This document shows positions 7,118-14,672 of a DNA stretch of 32,337 nucleotides, piece after piece; the first letter of the stretch is position 1, and each line of letters begins with the position of its first letter. Made by a program: the position numbers and the translations under genes. Source of the DNA: an uncultured Prevotella sp. (lineage in GTDB: Bacteria > Bacteroidota > Bacteroidia > Bacteroidales > Bacteroidaceae). The notes beneath the pieces were generated by a model. It saw only the letters and a list, made by a program, of their open reading frames with translations, ran no database searches and was not told the origin of the DNA. The stretch lies in the NCBI GenBank assembly GCA_944320305.1, contig CALUGW010000022.1, positions 1 through 32,337 on the forward strand, read 5' to 3'.

Positions 7118-7131
7118 GCAGTGCCTTGCAC
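7118..7131. repeat. Second copy of the 14-bp motif GCAGTGCCTTGCAC
   Basis: Identical to 5773-5786, located 41 bases after the integrase stop. With the inverted copy at 5746-5755 the motif brackets the integrase gene. Confidence 0.6.
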
Positions 7132-7162
7132 ACCTCGAAGATTTCGGACAGCGAGAGACAAT

Positions 7163-7203
7163 AAAAAACGGCTCGGCAGAATAGCGTCGCTGACCGAGCC
7201 GTT
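7163..7203 (-). terminator. Strong terminator on the minus strand
   Basis: AACGGCTCGG (7167-7176) and CCGAGCCGTT (7194-7203) are a perfect 10-bp inverted repeat. Read leftwards the stem is followed by TTTTTTATT. It ends the minus-strand RNA that starts near 7238 and probably backs up the lysis operon. Confidence 0.85.
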
Positions 7204-7238
7204 AATGGTTTGTCCGCTCACGCGGGCTTACCACAACA
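7164..7238 (-). ncRNA. Candidate phage small RNA between lysis genes and integrase
   Basis: A consensus promoter (7245-7274) initiates leftwards near 7238. The first stem is CCGC/GCGG closed by a GTGA (GNRA) tetraloop (7214-7225), and the second is the terminator hairpin at 7167-7203. About 75 bases with two hairpins and a T tail, and no ORF, fit a small RNA. It could alternatively be only a promoter-terminator artefact at the end of the lysis operon. Confidence 0.45.
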
Positions 7239-7244
7239 ACGGTG

Positions 7245-7274
7245 CAAAGTTACACCTTTTTATCCAGAAACAAT
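7245..7274 (-). promoter_or_regulatory. Minus-strand promoter downstream of the lysis operon
   Basis: On the minus strand ATTG (7274-7271) and TAACTTTG (7252-7245) are spaced by 18 bases. The -7 box is embedded in GGTG...CACC (7241-7256), a small inverted repeat that could bind a regulator. Confidence 0.6.
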
Positions 7275-7291
7275 CTTCATTACCTGAAAAA

Positions 7292-7801
7292 CTAAATTAG
7301 CTTCTTCATAATAAATCCGATGATGCGTTGCCTGTTCGCGATGCAAAGGCAAACAACCAGCGCGGCAATGGTGACCCAAAAGCCGTACATCTGCGTTTTC
7401 TGCCACCATGTCAGCTCCCGTTCCGCCTCCACCGTCTTGACCACATCCCTGTACTTGTACCGATAGACAACGCTGTCTTTCCGCTGTACCGGCGTTTGCA
7501 CTTCTTTCGGAATATCCTGCGGCTTCGTTTTCAAGTCGTGGTACAACGTGCCGTCGGGGTTGATACGCGCCTCAGACGTGGCGTAATCATTCTCCAGCCG
7601 GCTCACGCTGTCCGCCGTGGTGCGTTCCGCCGTCTGTGCAGGTATCTCTACTCTCACGGTGTCGGTGACGAAATATGTTTTCGTTACCACTTCCGTATGG
7701 GTGGTGTCCTGCATCTGTTCCTGTGTCTCCGCCAAATGCTTGCAGGGCGAACATCCTGCAAGCAATATAGCCACGATGAATATGTAAAGCAATGCTTTCA
7801 T
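7292..7801 (-). CDS. Lipoprotein with C-terminal TM helix, candidate unimolecular spanin
   Basis: The 169-aa protein has a lipoprotein signal (hydrophobic 3-16, lipobox L-L-A-G-C with Cys17), a long polar periplasmic region with predicted extended and helical character, and a C-terminal transmembrane helix at about 139-155 followed by a basic tail. A lipidated N-terminus in the outer membrane plus a C-terminal anchor in the inner membrane is the u-spanin layout (T1 gp11 type). It is last in the lysis cassette after the amidase. The ATG start overlaps the amidase stop by one base; a GTG one codon earlier is also possible. The spanin role is inferred from topology and position. Confidence 0.6.
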   Translation of the reverse strand: MKALLYIFIVAILLAGCSPCKHLAETQEQMQDTTHTEVVTKTYFVTDTVRVEIPAQTAERTTADSVSRLENDYATSEARINPDGTLYHDLKTKPQDIPKEVQTPVQRKDSVVYRYKYRDVVKTVEAERELTWWQKTQMYGFWVTIAALVVCLCIANRQRIIGFIMKKLI

Positions 7802-8379
7802 CACTCCGTCTTTTTGATATAGTCAATAATCCCGTCAGCGTGCAGCGTCACGATGGCCTGTTTTCCCTCTTCGCTCAAAAGGTAGTCAACATCAGCCTTG
7901 TTGTCCTGGAACAGGTTCTCGGTCAGTACGGCTGGGCATTTCGTATCTCGGCATATCGCGAGGTTCTGCGTCCAATACGGAACTTGGTGTGCGTACTCCC
8001 GTACCGACAGCCCTTTATCCTTTGCGGCCTGAATGAGGCATCGCGCCAATGTCTTGCTGTTGACCGAAGCGTTCTTTGAGACGTATGCCGCCCATCCGTG
8101 AGCGTCATGCCATTTGCCGTCCGCTCCCGCTGCGTTGCAGTGGATGGAAACGAGCAACGCCCCCTTTGAGCCGTACTTGTTTGCCCTGCGGCAACGTTCG
8201 CTCAATGATACGTCGTACTCTTCGGGTGTAATCCTTACTGCTTCTATTCCACGTGCATTAAGCTCCTTTTCGAGCCGGTCCGCAATCTCACGGGCGTATG
8301 CGTATTCAAGCAGCCTCCCGTCGGGCGACCGCTTCCCTGCGGTGTCCTGACCGTGTCCGTTGTCAATCAATATTTTCAT
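7801..8379 (-). CDS. N-acetylmuramoyl-L-alanine amidase (Amidase_3), phage endolysin
   Basis: The 192-aa protein is almost entirely one Amidase_3 domain. Zinc ligands are H9 (D-N-G-H-G), E25 (L-L-E-Y-A-Y-A) and H80 (S-I-H-C-N-A-A), and the catalytic Glu is E154 (L-T-E-N-L-F). It cleaves the bond between MurNAc and the stem peptide. There is no signal peptide, so a holin or membrane pore is needed for access to the wall. The start overlaps the end of the upstream two-TM gene, and its stop overlaps the start of the spanin-like gene, forming a compact lysis operon. Confidence 0.93.
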   Translation of the reverse strand: MKILIDNGHGQDTAGKRSPDGRLLEYAYAREIADRLEKELNARGIEAVRITPEEYDVSLSERCRRANKYGSKGALLVSIHCNAAGADGKWHDAHGWAAYVSKNASVNSKTLARCLIQAAKDKGLSVREYAHQVPYWTQNLAICRDTKCPAVLTENLFQDNKADVDYLLSEEGKQAIVTLHADGIIDYIKKTE

Positions 8380-8692
8380 CTTGACCTCCTTTGTTTATCG
8401 GTTTAACATTGTTCCTTTTTCTTTCGCTCAACGCTTTGTTTATTCCGCCCCCGGCCATGAAGCCGCCCACGCAAAGGACAAAAAGTCCGAGGCTGTCTAA
8501 GTCCGTTCTCAGATAACCGTTTGAGCAGACGTCGTAAACGAGGCAGAAGCAAACGCACAACCCTATCAACGCCCCGACGATGCACGACAGCACGAGCGCA
8601 AAGCTCTTGGAACTGTCAAGACTGTCAGCCTTTATCAGGCTTTTCAGATAATCCGCTATCTTCATCTTTGTCTGTTTTATAATAGTTGTCAT
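8363..8692 (-). CDS. Two-TM membrane protein, holin candidate
   Basis: The 109-aa protein has two hydrophobic helices (about 31-53 and 67-84), the second Gly-rich, and a charged C-terminal tail of Lys, Arg and Asn. This is class II holin-like size and topology, and the gene lies directly upstream of the amidase, overlapping its start. A second in-frame Met at codon 10 (start at 8665) is equally acceptable, and a dual start could give holin/antiholin forms. The upstream gene's 3' end overlaps this start region. No family is recognised; the role is inferred from position. Confidence 0.6.
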   Translation of the reverse strand: MTTIIKQTKMKIADYLKSLIKADSLDSSKSFALVLSCIVGALIGLCVCFCLVYDVCSNGYLRTDLDSLGLFVLCVGGFMAGGGINKALSERKRNNVKPINKGGQDENID

Positions 8693-9119
8693 ATTCGTGG
8701 TTGGCGAGCTTCACGAGGCGGCAGTAGTCGCGCGGCGGCATCCTTTTCAGGCACTCGTCATCGGGGCGGACGCACATATTGTGCCGCGCCTCCACAAGCT
8801 GCAGGCGCAGCTCGTTGTTCTCGCGCGTAAGCTCGTTGTTGAGCCGCTCCAGCTCGTGCTTCTCGACATAGAGTTTGTCCACGCGGTCGTTCAGCTCGCT
8901 GATTTTCGTGTCCTGCTGCTCGATGCGCTCTTTCAGCGTGTCAATCAGCGTCAGCGACACGTCCAGCTTTTTCTTGTACACGTCCAGCTCCCTCAGCCGC
9001 GCCTCCGCCTCGGCCTTGCGCCTCTCGGGCTTCATGAAGAAAAGAAACTTTATCAGGCTGAAGCCCCCGAGGGAGGCGACAGCCCCGATAATCACCTGCA
9101 ATATTCCGTTCAGTTCCAT
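8625..9119 (-). CDS. Membrane-anchored coiled-coil protein of the lysis cassette
   Basis: I start it at M-E-L-N-G-I-L-Q (9119), because the open frame upstream overlaps the tail gene and reads as noise. The 164-aa protein has an N-terminal TM helix (about 5-28) and then a long charged heptad-like region (about 35-115) predicted to be a coiled coil, with a C-terminal segment containing C116, C123 and another Cys. The function is not recognised. Between the tail tip gene and the holin candidate, it may be a second holin-type component or a lysis accessory protein. Confidence 0.6.
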   Translation of the reverse strand: MELNGILQVIIGAVASLGGFSLIKFLFFMKPERRKAEAEARLRELDVYKKKLDVSLTLIDTLKERIEQQDTKISELNDRVDKLYVEKHELERLNNELTRENNELRLQLVEARHNMCVRPDDECLKRMPPRDYCRLVKLANHEYDNYYKTDKDEDSGLSEKPDKG

Positions 9120-9156
9120 GTCTTTCTCAAAATCATTTCCACACGGCGCCTGTGGC

Positions 9157-12100
9157 TTAATATCCGTAGTTACCCACTGTCCACGCTTGCACGCTCTGTC
9201 CGTTCTCCTGCCATCTGGCGAATATGAACACGCCTGTAACGCCAACCCGGTAGTCGTAATGGTCGTTCGGAGACATGTCGTCGTATATTTTCTGCCCGTC
9301 CTGTGTCCACACCCTCAGCAGGCCGGACTGTCTCTGCCTGACGATGACCGCGCGTCCGTCGCAGGCGTCCGCCGGGAGGTAGATGTTGACCGTGTTCGGA
9401 TTTGTCACAAGGCCGATGACCATCGCCACCGTGCTGTCGAGGTGGGTCACATCCGAGCCGCTGTTGTCGAGGATGTACCTTGTGCCGAGCACGAGGCCAC
9501 CTGCGAACAGGTTCTGGAAGTAGCCGCCGTATGCCGGGGCGGAGCCTCTGTTGCTGGCCCTGCCGTAGACCCCGGCCACGAAGTTCTGCCCTCTGGCGTC
9601 GCCCTCGTCGAGGTCGGCGAAGCCCAGCCCCACGACCGCTCCCATGTGCCTCGCGCCCGACACGGATGTGGCGGCGTTTGTTCCGGCAAGGTTGGCGAAC
9701 ACGCCTGTCGGCGAGATGTAGGCCGTGCCGGTGGAGTAGGCGGGGCTTTGCGCCGCCTGCGCCGTCACCGCGCCCTCTCTGGCGTCAACCGTTATCACGG
9801 AGCCGAGACCTGTCAGCGCGGAGTACGCGCCCCCGGACTTGAGCGACCTGATGAGTATTCGCGCAAGGTTGGCGTCAAGCGTCACCTTGTTGTCTTCTGA
9901 TTCGAGCGTTGACACAATCTTGCCGCCCTGAATGAACCAGTCTCCTATGTTTGCCCCCTCGGCCAGCAGCAGGTTGGTGGCCACGCTCTCGAACGACGCG
10001 CCGAAAGGATTCCACTTTGCGGTGTTGTCCGGCGGCGTTCCTGAGAACGTGCCCGCGTCGATGCGCGCTATATAATATGTGTTGCCATACTTCACGCAGT
10101 CAAGCCTGTACTCGTTGCCGTAGTATGTCTTCGCGCTGTCATACGGCCCCCGATAGACCATGGCCGGGCTGTGGCCGTCCGCGCCGTCCTTTCCGTCGTA
10201 TGGCGTCATTCTGACAGGCGTTGTCCACTGTGACAGCAGTCGCAGCCCGTCGCCGCTTATCTCGGCCTTTGTCATCCAAAGATACTGCGCCACGCCCACA
10301 AGCGGCATCCCGGTGCCCCATCCGTTTGGGCTGAGCGCGGTTCTGTCGAGCGCGGGCGGAGTGGTGGTGCTGCCGTTCACAGAGAAGCGCAGCTCGGTGT
10401 AGCTTCCTGCCTCGCCGTCCTTTCCGTTCTGGCCGTCCGCGCCCTTGTCGCCTTTCGAGCCTTGCGCCACAACCTGCCAGTGTGATGTGTCTGTCGGCGT
10501 GAAGCCGCTGCCGGGAGTGGTGTGGATATACCTGTATGTCGAGGTGATACCGCCGGAGGTGTAGCTCACCTCGTCACCCTCATAATAGACATAGCCGGAG
10601 TTGTAGACGCCACGGTAGCAGCCTATGTGGCTCTCGCTGCCGCTTTGGCTCTGCACGATAGTTCCCTTTATCCTCAGCCTGCCGTCGCCGCGCGAGTTGA
10701 AGTCGAGCGCGTCTCCGAGCTTCATGGCGTTCGCCACCATGTCGAAATAGCTGCCGCCGTCTCCCGACACGATCCTGTCGGTGGTTATGCGCCCCGGCAG
10801 AATCTCGGAATAGCCGTAAAGCGCGGCGAAGCTCCTTTCACCGTCATATTCGCTGTTTAACACACCGACAAGCAGATGGTAATATCCTGAAACGCCCTCC
10901 AATGCAACCGCCGTCTCTGACAGCAGGAAAGCTCCCGTTTCCGTTGTCTTGCTGACCTTGGCATACAGATAGTATCTCTTTGAGCCGTCATCAAGCCGTG
11001 CGCTCTCGTATGCCTCAATGTTCCAATATTTGTACTCGGATGCCTTGTGCGATGAGCTTAGGGTGTTTATGCCCAGTGTCAAGTGCTGGATTATCCCTGC
11101 CTCTGCGCTCAGCTGCTTCGTAGCTGCATCATAGGCAACGGTGTGGGCAACCTGTACTGGGTTTGTCTTGCTGTTGACAAAACGGAATTGCAGGCTCTCG
11201 TCACCGACAAGCATCTGCATCGTCTGTATGGCTATCGGACTTATGCTGTTCGTGAAGTTGTCGAGCAACGCCGCCTCCAACATCGACATCGTTTCCTTAG
11301 CGTCTCGGAAACGCCTCTTTGTGAACTGCAACGCCTCACGATGGTAATCATCCGCCGTGACCTCCGCGCTTTCCAGCTCTTTCAGTTTTGTTGAAAATGA
11401 AGTGCCCACGGTGTTGTTCGACAGCTCCAGCTCCGGGCTGTAAGGGTTGTTGATGTAGTCCTTTATGCCGATTATCCTGACCAGCACTCCGTCCTTTTGG
11501 AAACGCTTGTCCGAGAACTTGATGTAGCCTCCCAGCTTTATCCGGCCTCCGATGTTTGTCCAGTCTTTCTTCGACCAGATGCCGTCAAGCTCGCCTGAAA
11601 AGGTGAACTTCGTCTCCTCATTGTCGAACAGGTACTTCACGCCCTTGCGGAACATATCCCACGACGCCCCCGACTTGCTACTGTTGTCACATATGTAGGC
11701 GTCCGGCAGGGCGCAGTGGAACACGGCGTAAGTGTCGCCGGGGCGCGGCACGAAGTCGCTTCCGGGCATCGTCATGCCGTCAATCTCCTGCGGAACGAGC
11801 CTGAAGCGGCGTTCTGAATGCACATACCCTGTCAGCGCGCTCTCGGTCTGCTCTATCTCGAACTCCTTTCCGGCGAGCATCCCGGACTGGAAGATGACGG
11901 TCATCGTCTCGCCCTCCACCCTGCACTTGGAGTAGTCGAGGCTGTCGGGTATCGAGTCATCGAAGAAGTCGTAAAAGTTGTTTTCCTTGTCAACGGCTTC
12001 AACCCCGCTAATCGTGCCCACGCGCTTCGGGTATATGTCCGAGCAGTCCAGACTGTCCTCCGCGAGGCTTGTCAGCTCCTTGTCCGTGCGCCTGATGGAG

Positions 12101-12888
12101 TAGCCCTTGTCATCCGTGGTGTACCAGCGTGCGTTTGCCTCGTTGAAGCCCTCCTCATCCGAGTACTTCACGCCGTCGTAGCCTATCGTCTGCGACTTCG
12201 GCAGCAGCAGCTCCGCGCTTCCGTACTTGCCCGCGTCGATGTTCTGCGTTCCACCCTCCGTAAAGAGGATTTCAACAGGCGGCGTGTCGCCGTAGTTCGA
12301 GCGCCCCACGTCCGGCCTGAAGCCGTTGCCGCGTCCATACGACAGTGGTAGGGGGTTGTTTTTATTGTACTCAACCTTGTGCAGATGCACGGTCTTTCCG
12401 ACAAACTCGAACTCCGTACCCAGCTTCGATGCCATTTGCGATAACGCATCGTAGCAATACGCGTGGTTGTAAGATATGCAGACTTCGTTCCCGTCCACGC
12501 ATTCGCCGACCTGCCAGCCAGTGTCGCGGCGATTCATATTGTCAATGAACATCTGCAGGTGCTCATGCGGTTTCGCCGTCAGGCTGAACTTTAGCCGTCC
12601 GTCAACAGGGTTGCGGAACTTCCACATCTTCGCGTAGGCCTGTGGGCTTTCCATCGTCACGGTGTACTCGAAGTTGCGGCTGTGCCTCATCTTGAACGCT
12701 TCGGGGCGTATGAGTGTGTACCGTTCGCCCTGAAACACGCAGTATGCCCCGACAGGCAACTCCACGTGCTCCGCGAGGGAGTAGTATAGCGTGAGGTTAT
12801 AATCGCCCATAATTACCCTGTGGCGGTAGCTGCTGTCGTCAACCTCCACGTCGAGCAGCGGCGTGTCATTGTCTCCGTATATTTTCAT
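9157..12888 (-). CDS. Tail tip / tail-associated protein with collagen-like repeats
   Basis: At 1243 aa this is the second largest protein, located after the Dit-like and fibre genes. The N-terminal ~500 residues read as a hub (Tal-like) region. The middle has mixed beta structure. Gly-X-Y collagen-like runs sit near residues 808-827 (G-S-K-G-D-K-G-A-D-G-Q-N-G) and a shorter one near 896-905 (G-K-D-G-A-D-G), the second probably a hinge before the distal fibre. The C-terminal ~150 residues are a compact domain ending in a Trp/Tyr-rich strand. Such proteins form the tail tip and host-contact fibre. Family assignment is by order and composition, without a clear enzymatic motif. Confidence 0.7.
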   Translation of the reverse strand: MKIYGDNDTPLLDVEVDDSSYRHRVIMGDYNLTLYYSLAEHVELPVGAYCVFQGERYTLIRPEAFKMRHSRNFEYTVTMESPQAYAKMWKFRNPVDGRLKFSLTAKPHEHLQMFIDNMNRRDTGWQVGECVDGNEVCISYNHAYCYDALSQMASKLGTEFEFVGKTVHLHKVEYNKNNPLPLSYGRGNGFRPDVGRSNYGDTPPVEILFTEGGTQNIDAGKYGSAELLLPKSQTIGYDGVKYSDEEGFNEANARWYTTDDKGYSIRRTDKELTSLAEDSLDCSDIYPKRVGTISGVEAVDKENNFYDFFDDSIPDSLDYSKCRVEGETMTVIFQSGMLAGKEFEIEQTESALTGYVHSERRFRLVPQEIDGMTMPGSDFVPRPGDTYAVFHCALPDAYICDNSSKSGASWDMFRKGVKYLFDNEETKFTFSGELDGIWSKKDWTNIGGRIKLGGYIKFSDKRFQKDGVLVRIIGIKDYINNPYSPELELSNNTVGTSFSTKLKELESAEVTADDYHREALQFTKRRFRDAKETMSMLEAALLDNFTNSISPIAIQTMQMLVGDESLQFRFVNSKTNPVQVAHTVAYDAATKQLSAEAGIIQHLTLGINTLSSSHKASEYKYWNIEAYESARLDDGSKRYYLYAKVSKTTETGAFLLSETAVALEGVSGYYHLLVGVLNSEYDGERSFAALYGYSEILPGRITTDRIVSGDGGSYFDMVANAMKLGDALDFNSRGDGRLRIKGTIVQSQSGSESHIGCYRGVYNSGYVYYEGDEVSYTSGGITSTYRYIHTTPGSGFTPTDTSHWQVVAQGSKGDKGADGQNGKDGEAGSYTELRFSVNGSTTTPPALDRTALSPNGWGTGMPLVGVAQYLWMTKAEISGDGLRLLSQWTTPVRMTPYDGKDGADGHSPAMVYRGPYDSAKTYYGNEYRLDCVKYGNTYYIARIDAGTFSGTPPDNTAKWNPFGASFESVATNLLLAEGANIGDWFIQGGKIVSTLESEDNKVTLDANLARILIRSLKSGGAYSALTGLGSVITVDAREGAVTAQAAQSPAYSTGTAYISPTGVFANLAGTNAATSVSGARHMGAVVGLGFADLDEGDARGQNFVAGVYGRASNRGSAPAYGGYFQNLFAGGLVLGTRYILDNSGSDVTHLDSTVAMVIGLVTNPNTVNIYLPADACDGRAVIVRQRQSGLLRVWTQDGQKIYDDMSPNDHYDYRVGVTGVFIFARWQENGQSVQAWTVGNYGY

Positions 12889-12924
12889 TGCCTGATACTG
12901 GTTTTAAACAAAGGTTATTGAGGG

Positions 12925-12945
12925 GGCGCGGGATGCCACCGCGCC
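12925..12945 (-). other. GC-rich intergenic hairpin
   Basis: GGCGCGG (12925-12931) and CCGCGCC (12939-12945) form a 7-bp stem with a 7-base loop just after the HAEG-repeat fibre gene. There is no T tract, so mRNA stabilisation or partial termination is more likely than full termination. Confidence 0.45.
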
Positions 12946-12955
12946 GCCCTGTTCC

Positions 12956-14146
12956 TCACTCCTGCGGCAGTGTCACGCTGTCGGGCGCGTCGTCCGACGG
13001 TACGCGCAGGTAGGCCTTGCCTGCGGCCACCGTCTTGTTGTTGGCCAGATAGAAGCCGGAGCCGTTCACGCCCTTGCTGTTGAGTATGAAATTGGTGTAG
13101 CCGTCCTGCTCGTCCGGCAGCTGGGCTATCGTCTCAAGCACTCCCACGAACATATTGCCCTCCGTGGGGCTTACGTCACCCTCAGCCAGCGGCACATAGA
13201 CTCCTGCCGCGCCGCCGTCCAGCGACCTTAGCAGCACGCCCTCGCCCGCCGCCACAGTATCGGTGCGTGTGAGGTTTAAGGTAGAGCCGGTCACGGTGGC
13301 CGTGTACGCCGCCACACCCGCCGTCCTCGTGAAGTCAAGGGCGACCTCCGGGGTGAACGTGGCCAGGCCGCTGTCGCCGACAGACACCCACACCGCCCTG
13401 ACGGCGTACTTCTGCGCCTGCTGAAGCTCCGCCTGCGCAGACTGAAGCTCCGCGAGCACCGTCTGAAGCGTCTTCGCCGCCTCGTCAAGCGCGTTAGTGC
13501 CGTCGTAGCCGCCGAGGCCGTAGACGTAGATGTCGCCGTTGGCCATTATCTCAAAGGCGTTCTTGCGGTCATCATCCGAAGTGCCGATGCCGACGCTGTG
13601 GCGGGTCGTTGCGTTGGATTTGTTGTAGGAGCCCTCGGCGTGCTCGACGTCGTTTTGGGCCTGCGTGTTATTTCCCTCTGCGTGGGAATTAGCTCCTGAT
13701 GCTGTTGTGGAACTTCCCTCGGCGTGGGAAGAATATCCGTTGGCTGCTGTCGCATACCCCTCGGCGTGGGAATAATCTCCGTCGGCGATAGTTTCACCGC
13801 CCTCGGCGTGACTCCACTTGCCTGTTGCCTGGTTGTTCGTATAGTCGTTGAATATCTCGGCGTCCTTTCCCTCTCCCGGTTTCCCGACGCCTCCGATGCC
13901 CTCAATCTCTGCCTTGGTGGCGTACTTGCCGTCAGCCTCGGTCTCTGTGAGCAGACCCTCGGTGCTCGGAATCTCGGCCTTGGTGGCGTAGCCGCTCAAA
14001 TCCGGCTGCGCGTACTCCTTTATCTGCTCCGTGGTGACGTGGCCGTTGCCGTCCGCCGTCTCCACGGGTATCTTCTCGCTGCCCGCAATGGCCGCGAGCG
14101 CATTGAGCTGCCCTATCTGCTTGCCTGTAATCTCTATCTCTGCCAT
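12956..14146 (-). CDS. Trimeric fibre-like protein with HAEG (YadA-head-like) repeats
   Basis: The 396-aa protein carries five 14-residue repeats beginning S-H-A-E-G or E-H-A-E-G at residues 112, 126, 140, 154 and 168. These match the left-handed beta-roll repeat of trimeric autotransporter heads and several phage fibres. They are followed by R-K-N-A-F-E-I-M-A-N-G-D-I-Y-V and G-L-G-G-Y-D-G, a segment common after such repeats in phage fibres. A predicted helical section (about 218-245, A-E-L-Q-S-A-Q-A-E-L-Q-Q) and a beta-rich C-terminus follow. The N-terminus repeats Y-A-T-K-A-E-I twice. It is probably a receptor-binding or fibre protein. Confidence 0.7.
   Translation of the reverse strand: MAEIEITGKQIGQLNALAAIAGSEKIPVETADGNGHVTTEQIKEYAQPDLSGYATKAEIPSTEGLLTETEADGKYATKAEIEGIGGVGKPGEGKDAEIFNDYTNNQATGKWSHAEGGETIADGDYSHAEGYATAANGYSSHAEGSSTTASGANSHAEGNNTQAQNDVEHAEGSYNKSNATTRHSVGIGTSDDDRKNAFEIMANGDIYVYGLGGYDGTNALDEAAKTLQTVLAELQSAQAELQQAQKYAVRAVWVSVGDSGLATFTPEVALDFTRTAGVAAYTATVTGSTLNLTRTDTVAAGEGVLLRSLDGGAAGVYVPLAEGDVSPTEGNMFVGVLETIAQLPDEQDGYTNFILNSKGVNGSGFYLANNKTVAAGKAYLRVPSDDAPDSVTLPQE
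13604..13813 (-). repeat. Five tandem 42-bp units encoding the HAEG repeats
   Basis: Units of 42 bp share the core CCTCGGCGTG on the plus strand and code for 14-residue repeats. The inner units are the most alike, and the last is diverged. In-frame units allow repeat number to change by recombination. Confidence 0.7.
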
Positions 14147-14171
14147 AAATTCGTTAATTCTTAATTGTTAA

Positions 14172-14660
14172 TTATTCATTCTTCATTACCAACGCCTCCC
14201 CCGCCTTGGTGAGCAGCGGGAGGCCGCCCTTGGTGAGCAGCGCGCCCGCGAGCACATACGTGTCGCCGCCGCACGAGCACAGCGGGCAGCCCGGCCACCC
14301 TGCGGCGTCGAGCACCGCCACGGGCAGCGCGGCCACGGGAACGCCCGCAACGGCCATCCTTGCCTTTCCTGCCATAGCACTGTCGCTTGAAAAGCCCTCA
14401 CTCCACGGCCTGCCGCTTGGCCGCCGCACCTCGTTCTCGCTCTCCAGCGTCACCGTGAGGCCGGCGGGCACGCACACCATGAACATATTCCCTGTCAGGA
14501 CGTCTATCGGCGTCTTCTTCATCCCGTCGATGCAGGCGTAGATGATGACGCGCCCGCCGTCGCCCCTGCGCACGAGCTGCACCACCGTGTCTCCCTGCGA
14601 CACATAGCTTGCTGTCCAAGTGCCGTTTGTGTTTGTAAAAACAAGTTCCTGTACTTCCAT
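14172..14660 (-). CDS. Hypothetical tail-region protein (162 aa)
   Basis: The N-terminal half is beta-rich (T-N-T-N-G-T-W-T-A-S-Y, V-V-Q-L-V-R-R-G-D-G-G). The middle is Ala/Val-rich and hydrophobic (V-A-A-L-P-V-A-V-L), and a C-P-L-C-S-C cluster follows. The last residues repeat a short motif (L-T-K-G-G-L-P-L-L-T-K-A-G). It sits between the duplicated-domain tail protein and the HAEG fibre, on the same transcript. It may be a small structural or fibre-attachment protein. The family is not recognised. Confidence 0.5.
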   Translation of the reverse strand: MEVQELVFTNTNGTWTASYVSQGDTVVQLVRRGDGGRVIIYACIDGMKKTPIDVLTGNMFMVCVPAGLTVTLESENEVRRPSGRPWSEGFSSDSAMAGKARMAVAGVPVAALPVAVLDAAGWPGCPLCSCGGDTYVLAGALLTKGGLPLLTKAGEALVMKNE

Positions 14661-14672
14661 AACTGTATGCTT

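Noticed and set aside
9120-9245. Longer N-terminus for the coiled-coil protein (start 9245)
   Set aside because: It overlaps the tail-tip gene by 89 bases and the extra residues do not look like a real signal or domain; M-E-L-N-G begins a clean TM helix.
8875-9900. 341-codon plus-strand ORF
   Set aside because: Antisense to the coiled-coil and tail-tip genes; Arg/Val/His-rich shadow of GC-rich coding DNA without domain motifs.
13604-13813. Spaced repeats resembling a CRISPR array
   Set aside because: Units are in-frame coding repeats of 42 bp without variable spacers.
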